Part shown: positions 1-12,180 of the stretch, one piece after another | Layout of the letters: the number at the start of each line of letters is the position of its first letter | Numbering within the stretch: the first letter of the stretch is position 1 | DNA from: Orthonyx spaldingii | Taxonomy: Eukaryota > Chordata > Aves > Passeriformes > Orthonychidae | Direction: 5' to 3' | Length of the DNA stretch: 64,000 nt | Assembly: GCA_013397795.1 (NCBI GenBank) | Contig: VZTJ01004374.1 | Span: 67,674 to 131,673 of the forward strand | Program-made: the position numbers and the translations under genes | The notes under the pieces: model-generated | What the model saw: the letters and a program-made list of their open reading frames with translations, nothing else | Told to the model about the DNA's origin: nothing | Database searches by the model: none

Positions 1-842
1 AGTTAGCAACCGTAAGTGTTGCTCCAGGAGAAGGCAGCTGAGTAGGGGTGTTAGGATATGTTCGGTGCAATCAAACCTTAATCTGTTGAGCATCCATTTC
101 TTGTTTGGTTTCACTTTGTTTTTTTGACTTGTTTTGGTTTCTCATCTGGTTTGACTTTGAGAGAACCTGGTCCTTGGTGCTGGCAGAGGCTCTGGCTCAT
201 GAGTGCTGGGGTGGCTTACCTTGTGATGGATGGCTGCAGCATTCCCAGGCAGAGACAGGCTCCTCTAACATTACTGGGGATGGCTCACCAGATTTATAGC
301 CATGGATATTGCAGTGAACCAGCATTAGTTTTGGTTTCCTGAAGAGGCTATGTAGTCTTGCACCAAACTGGAACCTTGAAATTTGGCATTTTGGTTTGTT
401 ATGACACACCAAAGTATATCTCTCTCTGACATATTTGAGTATTGAAGCTCTCTGGGTGAAGAGGGAGTAAGACCAAAGCTTGCTCATCAGATCATGATAC
501 AGAAAGATGTAGCTGTGCTGCCTTCAGTATAGTTGGAAGTGCACCTACTGCAGGATTCCCTCTTGTATCTTTTGTTTATAAAATAACCCCTTATGTACTG
601 AATGTGACACAAATAGGATACTTTTTGACTGATTAGTCTGGTTACAAGAAACCTGCAGAGAGCAACATTTTGAGAAACACTGGGAAGATGGTTTAGGAGA
701 GCATGTCAGCACAGAGGAGCTCAAGCTGCATTTTGGATTCAGTCACATGGCAGTTTGTTATGCTGGAGCATGCATGTTAAATGAACTTCGAGGGACTTGT
801 GTGGGCCTACAATTAAATATCAGCAGGCTATCAGCTCTCCAG
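1..842. other. Non-coding stretch, nothing recognised
   Basis: I see no gene, RNA or repeat family here. Short open frames on both strands (up to about 96 codons at 197-487, minus) overlap one another and have no recognisable domain, so I treat them as chance. The composition is AT-rich with short T runs near 115-130. Confidence 0.6.
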
Positions 843-994
843 CAGAAGAGCGGCTGTGCCAGCAGAACAGAGAGGACGCAGACGGTCGGTCCCCAGAGCC
901 CCGGCCGGGCACGAGGGCTGCAGCAGCAGCAGCTCGGCCTTGGCAGCGGGCAAGGAGCCGCAGCAGCGCCGGGTGATGCTGCAGAGCCAGATGG
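843..994 (+). other. CpG-rich patch, possible unannotated exon
   Basis: About 12 CpG dinucleotides lie between 850 and 973, and there is a CAG/GCA run near 918-933. This is far denser than in the flanking AT-rich DNA. The patch is preceded by CTCTCCAG ending at 842, a plausible acceptor, and followed by GTGAGC at 995-1000, a good donor. That would frame a 152-nt exon. Two frames are open throughout and the third is open to 974, which GC richness alone can cause. The translations are Ser-, Ala-, Gln- and Arg-rich and match no family I know. Alternatives are a small CpG island at a non-coding RNA promoter, or a GC fluctuation. Confidence 0.2.
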
Positions 995-1349
995 GTGAGC
1001 CTGTCAGATCAAAGTTGATGTGTACCGAGGGTGGCAGACTTGGCAGGGCCGCTCACCGCAGGTCCTCCTCCCCACGCACCCTGTCTGCAGCTGAAGTTTG
1101 TGGCTGGATTCAATCTGGAGCTTAGAGGAGTAGGTACTGAATAATGCAGCCTCCTCTGGAGCCAGAGCCCATGCCGACTGGAGCAGGAGCAGGCATCATG
1201 TGTAGCGCAGAAGATATAATGGGTATGATATAGCCCTGGCACTTATTTTACACCAAATTTCTAGAACCACAGTCTTCTCTTTCCAGTAGAGCTTTGGGCT
1301 TGTTGACGCAGAGTGGAAAAGCCCAAATACGTAGTCAAAGTAGCTGTCT

Positions 1350-1526
1350 CAGAATAACTATTTCTCATTATCTCTCCATGCGGCCACTCTTATTCAGCAG
1401 TAAGAGGTCCTTTGTGTGGTTTAGCTTAATCTGCTTTGGAAACGGATTAAGCTAAATCTCACAAAGGAACTCTTAGTGCTGAATAACAGTGTCCACATGG
1501 AAAGATAATTCGAAATAGTTGTTCTG
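1350..1526. repeat. Long imperfect palindrome, MITE-like hairpin
   Basis: The left arm is 1350-1433 and the right arm 1443-1526, each 84 nt, around a 9-nt loop. Aligning the right arm with the reverse complement of the left needs no gaps and gives 12 mismatches (about 86 percent identity). The innermost part is near perfect: AGCTTAATC on the left faces GATTAAGCT on the right. The outer ends are CAG and CTG. I see no target-site duplication in the adjoining bases. The structure fits an old non-autonomous palindromic DNA transposon or one of the palindromic ancient vertebrate repeats. A transcribed hairpin RNA is also possible. I cannot name the family. Confidence 0.75.
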
Positions 1527-4500
1527 CGTTTTTCAATTCACACTTGAGCACAAAAACTTTCCTGTGCAGATGAGCCCACTTGAAGAGGAACCGCCTATTT
1601 TCTGTCTAAACAGGGTTTGTGTGCTGTGTCCAGGTGCTGCAGTAAAGTAAACAACACATATTTTTCATTAAAAAGAAAGGAAGGAAACTGGCATTGCTGG
1701 GCTCAGGACCATTTTTTTGCCAAGTTGCTCAAACCCCAGATTATTGCTTTTCTCATCAGTTCATGGGGTTTGGGATTAGATTATTGATGGGATTCTTTAC
1801 TTTCTGGACTGCATGGACATCTTTACTCTCTCCTGTGAAAGAAACTGCAGCTGCCTTGTAAGCCATGGCATGAAGAGAAGGAGGGATGCTTTCTGCTCTG
1901 GCCTATGCAGACCTGTTTGGCAAGGGGCAGACCCATTTTGGAAAGCCTTTGGGGAGCTAGAGATGTTACAAATAACAAGGAGCAATGCCTTTGTAAAACA
2001 AACTCCCACCCCTAATCTGTCCCCAAGCAGTGTTCTGTGCCTATTTTCACAAAAGGAAGCTAGAATTTTCAAACAGAGTTTGGGTTTGGATATGCAGTGG
2101 GCTGGTGGCAGGAGTCTGGTTCCAGGGGAATTTATCTTGAAGGTTCACTGGTACCTAGCAGATTCCTGTGAGTAAAGTCATGGAGCACTTTCCTGAGGTG
2201 GGGAAGCATTGCTTACTCCTCTGTTTCACTTGTGTGGCCAGAACATATGCTAAGTAACTCTTCCAAGTTGATTTTGAGAAACTGTTGATTTCCACATCTG
2301 GGTTTTAGAGGCAAGCAAAAAAGCCTGTAGCCCCACAGGAAAGCGAAAAAAAAAAACCCTGAAAAAACTGAAGTAGCTTTTGAAATCCTAACATGTATCA
2401 GACCTTAGAGGAAAGTTACTTTTGGTGTTATTTAGGTCCTTGTTTCAGATGTACCTTACGCCTCCTGTATTGGAACTAGTAAGTTTGGGGGAGCTGGAGC
2501 AGTCCTTCCTCTACGTTGGCTGGCAGTAGCCATGCACCCAGGCTCACATCTGTAGGAATGATAATGTGCAAAATGAGGGACGGGCTGGTAGCTGGTCATG
2601 CATGGTTTGAACACATATGTTTGTGTGTATACACAAAGAGGTTGGGTGTTTTCTGACTAACCTCACTGGTGGAAGTAAGAAGTAACCAAGTTTTGGTGTT
2701 TGGTTTGAGGGGTTTTTTTGTTGTTGTTTTTTTTCCTCCCCCAACCTTATGCCTCTGCCTTCTTGGTGCAGATTAAGGACCTGATGGTGACCCTGGGCCC
2801 TGCAGTGCAGGCCTGCAGAAAGAGGTGCAGTTTCCTAGGAGAGGCGAGTGGTTCTCTAACATGCATTTTTCCTGTTGGCACGACTCAAAGACTTTGCAGC
2901 TACTATTACTGTGGAAACTAGCTTCTCCTTCCTTTTTACTTTTTAGGCCTTGATTCAAGAAATCATTAAACATGCGTTGATGTCCATCGGTGTTCAGGAC
3001 AACAGTTAAGCATGTCCTCAAAGTATTGTCTTGTGTAGTGGTGCTTTTCTGAGTTGGGGCACTGGAAATGAGCATTTATATGAAATAAAGTCCCTTCCTG
3101 AGAGATGGTTGTGGCCTCAGCCTGTCCCCCAGCTACTGAGAAGAGAAAGAGGGAGAGAAGGAATAGTGTGACCCAAACTCTTCTCCCCTGGAGCTTGTCC
3201 TTGTGCTGACATATTTCTTCCCATGGCTGTAGGAGAAGTAGTAGAAGAAAACTTGAAGAAGGGTTTTGATCTCTTGATGCTCATCGGCCCACTGGGAAAT
3301 GGACAAAATCTGTCCATGGTCTCCTTCCCTGGTGAAAGGATAGTGTCTGGGAAAGGAAAGAAAACAAAAAAATCACTCTAGTCTGCACCTGCAGAGTTCT
3401 GCAATGTCAGTATTGAGTGTTGTGGGCATGTGACTGCCCTGTAATAAGGAAATGATGTTTTATGGAGGAAAGCAGAATGAAGAGACCTGAAAGCCTCTAG
3501 ACTTTCTTACTGTGCACTTATGGCTGTGAACACTTCTCCTGCCAAGCAGCTGCATGGAAGCCATATCATTAGAAAACCCCAAATGTCTGCAGTGAAGTTT
3601 TCCTTGGCGGCAGAACTTCTGTCACTGCATGTTGGGCATGTCTACGTGGTTAATTAATATTAAGCAAGCGTTTGAATTGCTAAAGCTGTAACTGCTCCAT
3701 GTTGACTCCTCGTGTCAATGCTTTTCAGGCATGTCCAGCTCTTTGGAGGGAAGTCGTTTACTGGACATGAAATAACCTGCTCCTTATTAAAGGGCTCTGA
3801 CAGCCAGGACAGGTTACTTTGGGATAAGCTCCAGTGTGACTCGGAGGCAATGCTGGTTGCTCCACAACTGCTGCCCGAGGGGTGAACGTGAGGCAGCAGC
3901 TGCCATTTGGACTGGAGGTGTCCAGAGCCAAGCGTGTGGCCGGCCAGTTGCAGAGGTGCTGTGAGGCCTCGCTGGGCTCACCCTGCAGTAACTTGTTCTG
4001 CTCGTCATGCCCGGGGCACGTCCAGGGAGTGTCCACTTGCTCCGGAGATGGACTGTTAAGCTCCATTCCTGCGTAGGCAGCGCTTGGACACCTCAGATCA
4101 CTGTGCTGAGGAATCTGTGGGATGGGTAAACAGTGAGAAAGTGTGAGGGAGCAGTCCCAGCACTGGTGGGAGAGGAGAACAGCCAAAGAGCTGGTGCCAT
4201 GTTCTTGTCTGGCCAACTCAGCTGCTCCACACCTGGGTGCCCAGATGGGCTTGTGACTCTTGTATTAAAGCATCACCCTGCTCCCATTTGCTGGTGATTG
4301 GGATTGGTGGCCTTAGTCTGGGTTTGGAAAATTAGGTACCCTTCCCGTCCCAAGTTCCATTCAAGCATGATAGTGACTTCTCCCTGTGGACACAGTTTCA
4401 CCGATGTGACTCTGTAATGAGCAGGTCAAAGTGCTTGGTGCAAATTAAAGATAATTTCATTTTCATTTTATTGGTACCTGTATTTAGGAAGATCTAGTAG

Positions 4501-5246
4501 GCAAGGAACTGTGAGAAGAGCAGATTGTTGTTGCTGCCTCAGATTGCCCAAATCCGGGGGAGATGGGGCTGTGCAGTGCATGGCACAGCAGCGGTTGGGT
4601 TGCTGTATGTGTGTGGTGTGACAGGCACCGTATGCTCACGTCCCTTTCCCAGAAAGGTAACGTGTTCTGCATATCAGATCATGGCAAAGCTGGAAGCGAT
4701 GTACAGCTCCCCTGAGCCTGAGTTCACAGTCCAAACTGGTAGGCTAGCCTGTCTTTGACATGCATATTTAATGCTGTAGTTGTCTTTGCATATTTTGCTG
4801 GAGGGGACTAAAGACAAAAAAAACCCCCGGTCCTTCAGCACAGGTGAGCTTTGCACTTTTTCCCTCGGACATCTGTGAGACATTTAGAAGAGCATCATGG
4901 GTTCTTGACATCAAAGAGTTAATAGCAGTGAGTGGGTACAATAGCTCATTAGGACTTAAACGTGGGCTGCAAACTCAGAAATCTTGATAATTTTGGTCTA
5001 TAAGGACACTGAACTTTCAACCCTAGTTCAGCAATAATAAATGCCTGTTAAGTAAGGCTTCCTTTTATGAGGAGAGGGTGGATGGATGCATTTCAATGGG
5101 CTTTAAAAGTATTGCTAGTCGTTTCAGCGTCTGCTGGCCGAATGCATCCGGGCATGGGAAGGCATTTCAAGATCTGCACAAAAAGCACTTTGAAGTATAA
5201 CCTTTGTGAGCATCTTAGCTAAACCGACTGCAGTTGGAAGCGGCAC
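1527..5246. other. Non-coding stretch, nothing recognised
   Basis: No gene is recognised. The longest open frame is about 152 codons (3758-4216, minus), in a GC-richer segment that is also open in other frames and has no domain. T-rich runs occur near 2709-2735 and an A run near 2346-2356. Confidence 0.6.
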
Positions 5247-5290
5247 TTTATCTATTTATCTATTTATTTATTTAGTTAGTTAGTTATTTG
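5247..5290. repeat. Tetranucleotide microsatellite (TATY / GTTA)
   Basis: Interrupted TATC/TATT units run into GTTA units (ending TTAGTTAGTTAGTTATT). It is a degenerate simple repeat that changes unit part-way. Confidence 0.85.
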
Positions 5291-5796
5291 GGAAGTGTTT
5301 TTCTTTCAAAATTTATTTTAAAAAACCCCAAAAACCTAAACCAAACCAAAAATAAACCTGTGAGCAATTAAATGAAGATGCAGTTTTGAAACTTGGACCC
5401 AGAGTGAAAGGTGATGGTGCATGTTTGCTTTTCACGTGGATGTTTTCATAACCAAATGTGTCAGTGCTGATTTTTGAAAGTGGAGAAAGTGAAGCTGTGC
5501 TTTGGGATAGAGCTCAGGGAGCTGCTCAGGCTGACAGCCCTGCCACGCTGGAGAAGAGGGACTCAGGCACGTAGCCCTCCCGTGCTCACAGAAATCCCAG
5601 CCAGGAGCTCAAAAATCTTTAACTGCCCATTTGTTCACCTGTAGAAGGTTCCATTATGTGGACTAAGATTCAAAACAAATCAGTGGCTGCAAGTTACCAC
5701 TTCATAAGTTGCAATCTCCCTTACCTTGAGTTTGCAGGTCTTGATTCGGGTGGGCTTCTGCTGAGGTCCTACATGAGACTTCTTGTAGTATGTCTC

Positions 5797-5847
5797 TGCG
5801 TGTGTGTGTGTACGTATGCGTGTGTGTGTGTGCGTGTGTGTGTGTGT
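5797..5847. repeat. (TG)n microsatellite
   Basis: An interrupted TG dinucleotide run of about 50 bp, broken by TACGTATGCG and TGCG. Confidence 0.9.
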
Positions 5848-5934
5848 TTTACCTCGCCTCTCGGAAAGCACGAGGGAGACCTCCGTGAAGAGAGTGACAG
5901 GGTTTGATATAAACCAGCAGGACTGCATTGCTGC

Positions 5935-6245
5935 CATTATTCGACAGTAAACCCTTTCACAATGCCATATGCTGTGCATTCCAGCGCAGCAGCGGAGGGT
6001 GTGATATAGTTAAAGCACACTCGGCAAACAGGAAACGCTGGTGACCGCTGTGTGTGCTTTTCATGGAGATAAAGTATTGAGAGCGTAACGAAGGAAAAAA
6101 AAGTGCTGGGAATGGGGGGAGAGGACGGCAGGGGTGAAGGAAAGGGATATATTTTGGGCCTGACGCTCTGGTCATTATGAAAACACAGGCAGGAAATGCA
6201 GCCGTGAAGCAGCCGAGAAAACACTGCTTCACTCCAACATGTTTG
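5935..6245. promoter_or_regulatory. Candidate conserved non-coding block before the gap
   Basis: This complex, repeat-free segment holds scattered CpGs, an AGATAA GATA-type word near 6067-6072, and short inverted GTGTG/CACAC words near 5999-6022. Its texture resembles vertebrate conserved non-coding elements. That is a judgement from composition only. An open frame on the minus strand (5937-6224) has no recognisable domain. Confidence 0.25.
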
Positions 6246-6351
6246 TTTTACTCCATTACACGTATTTTCTAGTTTGCTGCTGGGTAACCAGAGTGGGTGT
6301 GTGTGGCTTGGTGTTTTTCAGGGTTTTTTTTATTTGTCTGTTAGTTTTTTG

Positions 6352-6410
6352 NNNNNNNNNNNNNNNNNNNNNNNNNNNNNNNNNNNNNNNNNNNNNNNNN
6401 NNNNNNNNNN
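6352..6410. other. Assembly gap (59 N)
   Basis: The unresolved bases lie between a T-rich stretch on the left (ending TTAGTTTTTTG) and TTTAATTAAC on the right. Both flanks are T- or AT-rich, so a collapsed or unreadable homopolymer or simple repeat is the likely cause. True length is unknown. Confidence 0.99.
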
Positions 6411-9400
6411 TTTAATTAACTTTATTTTATTTTTAAAGTTCCTGCCACTCTGGCTTAGTATCTAGCTCCCTTCCCCTATACTTTACCCTGGTTAAAAATG
6501 AAAGGCTATTTTAAGGGACCTGGAGTATTTCATACTCCAGGAAAATGCGGACATTGGTGTTTAACCTAAGGACAGTTATTTTCCTGGGCAATGGCTCTGC
6601 AAAAGGCATTGCAAAGCCTCCTCAGAGTTAGGAAGTCGCTATTGCAGGGCAGGGAGGAAGCCAGGGGGATGGGACCAACAGGTCCTTGGATAGGGAGAGC
6701 TCTGAATCATAAACACACCGTAGCTTTAATAAAATAAATGAAGTGGAGCCTTTTCAGACGAGGGCAGACTGTATTTGGGCAAGCCGGGCTTTTAACGTTG
6801 GGAGTGAAAATTGACAGGCTGAGAACTGGGACATAAACAAAAATGTCAGTCCCTGGGAGTCTTGTTCACTGGACAATGTCTCAATTGTTTCAGTGATTTT
6901 TCGCAGGCAGCAGGGGATAGTGGGAGATTTAACTCTTTACTGGCCATGCAGGAGCTGGAGGTGCTTGCAGAGTGAAGAAGTGGCAGAAAAGAGCATTTTT
7001 GTTTGGAAATGATTAAGCGTGTCAGTGGGTGATAAGGGAAGGTCACACTGTTCTCTGCATACTTCTCTGCTGTTAAAGTTGGGCTTTACACTTCTTTAAT
7101 TTTATTTAGGTTTTGCTCCTTGCTTGGGAAAACGTGTTTTGGGGGTTTTTCCCCCTTTCTAATTTTTTTGCTTTTTATCAGGAAAAATGGGATCGTAAGG
7201 CAGATCAGAAGATATATAAGAAGTAGGGAAAGTGTGTGTGTGTGCGTTGTGTGCATGTGTTACATTTTTTAAAAAATTATTAGTGTTTCTTCATTAAATG
7301 GCTGACAGGCAGGCTTGGTATTTTAAAGCTGTCTAGATTATTTGGAACAGGCTGAAATGTGAGGTAGGGAATGCCCTTTATTTTGTTAACAACTTTACTG
7401 TTTTGCTTAAGTCTCAAAATAAAAAGCCATCTTCAAAGAAGGCGGAGGAGAGGCAAGGAGCTTAGTTGTCTCATCATACTTTTGCTTTATTTATTATAAA
7501 AACAAACACTGAAACCTGTTGCATACCAGCCCGACGTGGGCAAGGTCCAGAAAGCTGTAACTGGTAATTCTTTACTCATCAGATTTTGAATGTGTGTTTT
7601 GTTGTGGGCAGGGGGGAGGAGGGCGAGACGCAAACCGAAGTTGCTTCTTCAGGGCGCAAAAGCTGTTGAGGTTTATTTGCAGGAAGATAAACTTCTTTTA
7701 ATAAAACGTGGGTCTTGTCTCAGTTGAGTGAAGTTGAAACATTTTGCAGGCTGGAAGCCAACTCGCTTGGTGTGCGGCAGCCCGGTATTAAAGGTCTGGG
7801 ATGTGCTGAGGTTGCTTTAGCTTAATTTATGGAATAATAATAATGTATCCCATTTTTGTATCCATGCATCCTCCGGCTGCTTTGTGTTCGGATGCATGTT
7901 TGCAGCCCCACACTTTCTCCTGTTTTCACGTCTGTTGTTCCCCAGCCCCTGCCTGCTGCTGGTGGGGAGGCAGGAGGCCGGGAGCAGCCCAGGGCTCTCC
8001 GCTGCCTTCCTGCCGGGCAGGAAATTGCCTCCTGCATGACTGCTGCACGCAGCAATACAGCAAAATTTGTGCTGGTGGGCAGGCGGCTCCCCAAATTCCT
8101 GCTTGGGAGATACACTCTCCTGTGTGATAAGGATGGGGAAAGTAAGCTCGTGCTCTCCAAATGCTTCCCTGCGTGGTTCACATGGATGGGAGATAGTGAA
8201 GAGCATGAAAACAATGACAATGTCCTATTGAAACAGGCTGTCTCCAAAGGCCAGAGCAGGGAGAGTAAGTTGCTGTCCCTCCTAGAGTCTGGCCAGGACT
8301 GGAGGTAGTGGGCACTAAAAACACACCCTAGAGCTTCTGTGGAAAGTCTGGCTCCATATGTGTTTTGAAGTGATATTGGTTTCAGAGATTTAGAAAACAA
8401 AAGTTGTTGACATGTTTGAGCAGTTGCTTCCCTGGGTAAGTATCCTGAGTAGAGCTGGTTTTAATAATTTATAATTAATCATTCGTGCAGCAAAATGAAT
8501 TGCTTTTCCTGTTAGTGAAGGATCACTGAAGAAATCGTGATTTTTCATGGAACTTTGTTACTCATGCACAAGTCTCAGGGTTTTGTCTTGGAGATCATCC
8601 ACAAGCAGTTCCTGAGCTGGCTGGTGTTGGGGCTCCTCTGAGCAGAGATGGGGAACATGTGATACATTTCCATCCCCTGGGTTAAGCAGTGAGTGATACT
8701 CTTTAATTAATAAAAGTTTATTTTCCATGAAGATTCTCCAGTACTTGCATAAATTCACTGTCTTGGCAAGTGTCCTTACCACTGAATTCATTTGTTGGTG
8801 TAGTCACAGAAAGCAATTAGCTTTGTCACTTAATGAATTTCTCTTATTTGCTACAGAGCACAGTGTAAGGCTAACCTAGCTTGGGTTGCTCTGGTTTTGT
8901 ATGTTATAAACCAGAAGGAAAGAAATCAGTAGTTTGAAGTATTTTCTTAGGATGATTTTGAAATTTCCACTCCTTTCTAGTCGTGAATAACAGTCAACTT
9001 TGATTTGAAAATAAACTCATTGCTGATAATAACAGCCTACAAGAGATCTCCACTTCTCTGCTCCTCCCCATCTCCTAGAGAGATATAACTGCTGTTCCAG
9101 GTGAATCAATGCCATTTTTAGGCCATTGCAGAACATGTTCACAAGATGTCTGCTATACAGCTGGACAGCCCATCTATGTGTCTGTTTAGTTGCTACAATA
9201 GTTTTCAGGGCCACCTTTTCCTAGACATCCCAGTTAGCAAACAGTTAATTCTCTAGTTTAGGTGAACTGTTTAGGTGCAGAGATAGGGGGACACTGAGGA
9301 GAAAATGCTCTTTGTAGCTATGTGTGGTGTCTATAACCCTTCAAGGCATGCTCAAGGCAGCTCCATTGTCCAGGATGAACAACATCTTTAACCTTTGCTT

Positions 9401-10134
9401 ATGTTATTAAAGTTTTGGTGAGGTGTAATCAGCAGGTCATCTGCTCTGCTTTGTCTCCCACCCTTGTTCTAGGACGTGCCTGGACGAGCCCATGGAGCTG
9501 GGGCATCATGTGCTCTCATGTCCCTTTACCTCACAGGACCTGAATCCTGCTTGTGGTGTTTGGGAAACTAGCAAAGCAAGAAATGGGCTGTCACACTTTG
9601 TAAGAGTTGGATGTTGTTTGCCTGCCTTCTGGAATGAGCACGTGCTGGGTGGTGTAAGGGTTTGGATACTTCTTGTTGCCGTGCTTTGCCTGTGAATATT
9701 GACTCAGCCTGGTGAGATACAGGTGTGGTAGTGGTTCAGTGGAGGGCTCAGAGAAACACTCCTGTTGTTCTTGGTGGGTGTTTGGAGGCTGTGATTGAGA
9801 GCTGCCACAGATTTGGGATAAGGCAGTTGAAGCAGGGAGCAATCCCTTCCCTGTGCTGTCAGCAGGAGAGCTGTACCTGTGCAAGGGATGAATGACTCCT
9901 GCATGGCTCTGCACCCATGCTGCCCTTGCACTGGGTACCTCCTGTATTACAAATTGATCCTGCCTCTGTGAGAAGGGAGGAAAGGACTTTTAAATCCCCC
10001 TTTTGCTGCTTGAATGTCTTCCCAGTGAAACCTCAGGGTAAACATGTATGTTCAGTTTGTGTGGAGTCTTCCCTGTGGGCCACTTCTCACCAGCACCTGC
10101 TGCACCTGCATGTTGAGGTGATGCTGGAAGTTCT
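6411..10134. other. Non-coding stretch with one GC-richer segment
   Basis: No gene is recognised. A short (TG)n run lies at 7231-7260. The GC-richer segment 7817-8400 is open for 192 codons on the minus strand (7822-8400) and 150 on the plus strand (7856-8308). Openness on both strands, with no domain and no flanking splice logic, points to composition rather than coding. Confidence 0.6.
6519..6541. repeat. Short perfect hairpin
   Basis: CCTGGAGTAT at 6519-6528 is the exact reverse complement of 6532-6541, with a 3-nt loop. It is too short for a microRNA precursor and no T run follows it. Confidence 0.7.
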
Positions 10135-10335
10135 AGATAATGGTACTTCGCACTTATGTGGCACTTCACGTTTCCAAAATGCCATAAAACCCAAGGCTAC
10201 CTATCAGTCCTCAGGGGAAGAGGGAGCCCGGTGGCATTATTACCCTCATTTATGGGCAGAAAAGCTGATCTGTGGAGAGGTTAAGTGGTTCACCCAAGCC
10301 CACACAACAAGGCAGTGTCAGATCTCAGATTAGGC
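10135..10335 (+). mobile_element. MIR-type SINE fragment (ancient amniote SINE)
   Basis: The segment follows the MIR order. First comes a 'GCACTTATGTGGCACTT' word, then a 'CATTATTACCCTCATTTAT' word (MIR: attattatccccatttta). Then comes GAGAGGTTAAGTGGTTCACC (MIR: agaggttaagtgacttgcc), followed by CAAGCCCACACAACAAGGCA (MIR: aaggtcacacagcaagtca). The match covers the core and 3' part at moderate divergence. MIR-family copies predate the mammal-bird split. I compared from memory of the consensus, so boundaries are approximate. Confidence 0.75.
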
Positions 10336-12160
10336 CTGGAGTTTTTCTGGCACTTGCTGTCATTGTGCAATCAGCTGGAGTGCGTTGCCCTCATGAGATG
10401 CTCCTTGTCAAGCATGGAAACTTCGTGCAAAGCCTTTCGAAATGTGCAGAGAGACCCTGCTTTGGAGACAATGCTGTTTGCTTCTGTTTATATTTTAATA
10501 TGAACTTAGAGGATATTTTACAGTTCCTTCCAAGAGGCAAAAAAATTGCCTTCAGTGGAGAAAAGTTCAGACTGGAATACTGTTCAGTTAATGGTGGCAT
10601 CTCATTGTGCTGGCAGGCTGTGAAGAGCTGCATAGCCTGACCTGAGAAGCACTATGTAGTGAAGCAAAGTAGTTCCTCAGTACCAGCAACTTTTTACAGC
10701 TTTTGGGGGAGAGAAGACGCAGCATGAGGCTCCTGTCTGTGAGAAACAATGCCCCGTCTACACACAGCATTGCTCTCAAGGAGCTACTTGGTGTGTGAGG
10801 ATGCTTTTGATGGAGAATGAGTGCCTCTGCCTAGCACAGAGTAATTTGCTTTCAAAGTAGATTAAACTAAACTGGGAAGATGCTGTTAATCTGAAGTTGT
10901 GGGTTCTGCATCTGCATTTGATCTAGAATAGATACTCTCATTTGAAATTGCATTTGTATTCTAGATTGATTTATCTTTTTCATATGGAGACGAGGCCTCA
11001 TCTCTCAAACCACAATGTGATTGAGATACCGAAATTACCAGGTTATTCAATGGGGGTGTCAGCCAGCTCTTTCCCTCTGTTAGGTGATGCAGATTTTCAG
11101 AGGCATCATTTCCAATACTCTCTGAGCCAAATTTGCCCGTCTAAAAGAAGTGAATGAAACTGGGCTGGAGGAACATACCAGGCCAGTGTTGAGGTTCCAG
11201 AGGAGGCTGTCGGAGTGGTGTCCGTGGTCTCCCAAAAAGCAGAGCCAGAGGGTGGCTGGGTGCAGGCTGTGGGATGGGCAATGCCCATTCCTCAGTGGGA
11301 AACCACAGGGCGTGGCTCGGGGCCGGCGCTGCCAGGTAGCTGCAGGGACAATGAGTCTGTGGCAGGCAGTCCCTGATACCAGAGAGCCCCGGCTGATCTT
11401 GGTTTCATGTGGCATGGTCTATTTGGATTAAAATACAAGGGTCGGGGCTTGTTTTCTTTTGTTTTTTTTTTTTTTTAATTGGCATCAGCTAGTCTGGTGT
11501 CTCAGAGCTCGTCATTTAGTATCTTCATTCCACTGAGAAAGGAGGAATAGCCTTCCCGCATACACACTTTAAGGTGGAATTAGCATGCGTAGGCCAATTT
11601 CTGAACTTTACACCAAGCCCTTATGCCCAGTTGAGTCACTGCATTTGTTTTGCAGGCTTTTAATTTTCTGTTTCAGTGGTGGAAATATGCCTCTTCTGGG
11701 CTGGCCTAGGTGACACATCCTCTGCAAATACCTCATTGCAGTGCTGGGGGACTCTGGCAGCCCACCTGGCAAACTCCAGGAGATCACTTTGGTCCCAGAC
11801 CCTCCTGAGCGGTGGCTTTGGGCAATGCCACCTCTTGGGCTGAACCCAGATCATAAGGTTGAAGATAGATCATGTGTTCTTTTCTGTGACTTCCCCCACC
11901 TTGCCCTGTGACTTGTTTGTGTGACACTGTACGGGACAAAGACAATGTGCATTATCACATGGCGTGTTCAGCATTCGGGGGTGACAGCCAGAGATGTACC
12001 TCTGTTACATCTGAACTGTTATACCATGGTGGAGGATGTCATGTGGTGTCCAGAGATGTTTCCCCTTCCCCCACCACCCACATGCCAAAATAAATATCTG
12101 ATATGAAAGTCAAGGTACAGAAGCCAGCTGGATTGTACAAAAGGTCCTGTCTCCTTTCTG
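10336..12160. other. Non-coding stretch, nothing recognised
   Basis: Only short, overlapping open frames on both strands (up to about 122 codons at 10272-10640) without recognisable domains. A T homopolymer occupies about 11462-11476. Confidence 0.6.
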
Positions 12161-12180
12161 CTGTTGTTGTTGTTGTTGTT
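12161..12180. repeat. (TTG)n microsatellite
   Basis: About six to seven TTG/GTT units, followed by an AT-rich T run. Confidence 0.85.

Noticed and set aside
5680..5979. 99-codon frame with His-Thr repeats, minus strand
   Set aside because: The HTHTHT stretch is just the translated (TG)n microsatellite.
7822..8400. 192-codon open frame, minus strand
   Set aside because: The opposite strand is open over the same DNA (7856-8308), the segment is GC-richer than its surroundings, and no domain or splice logic is visible.
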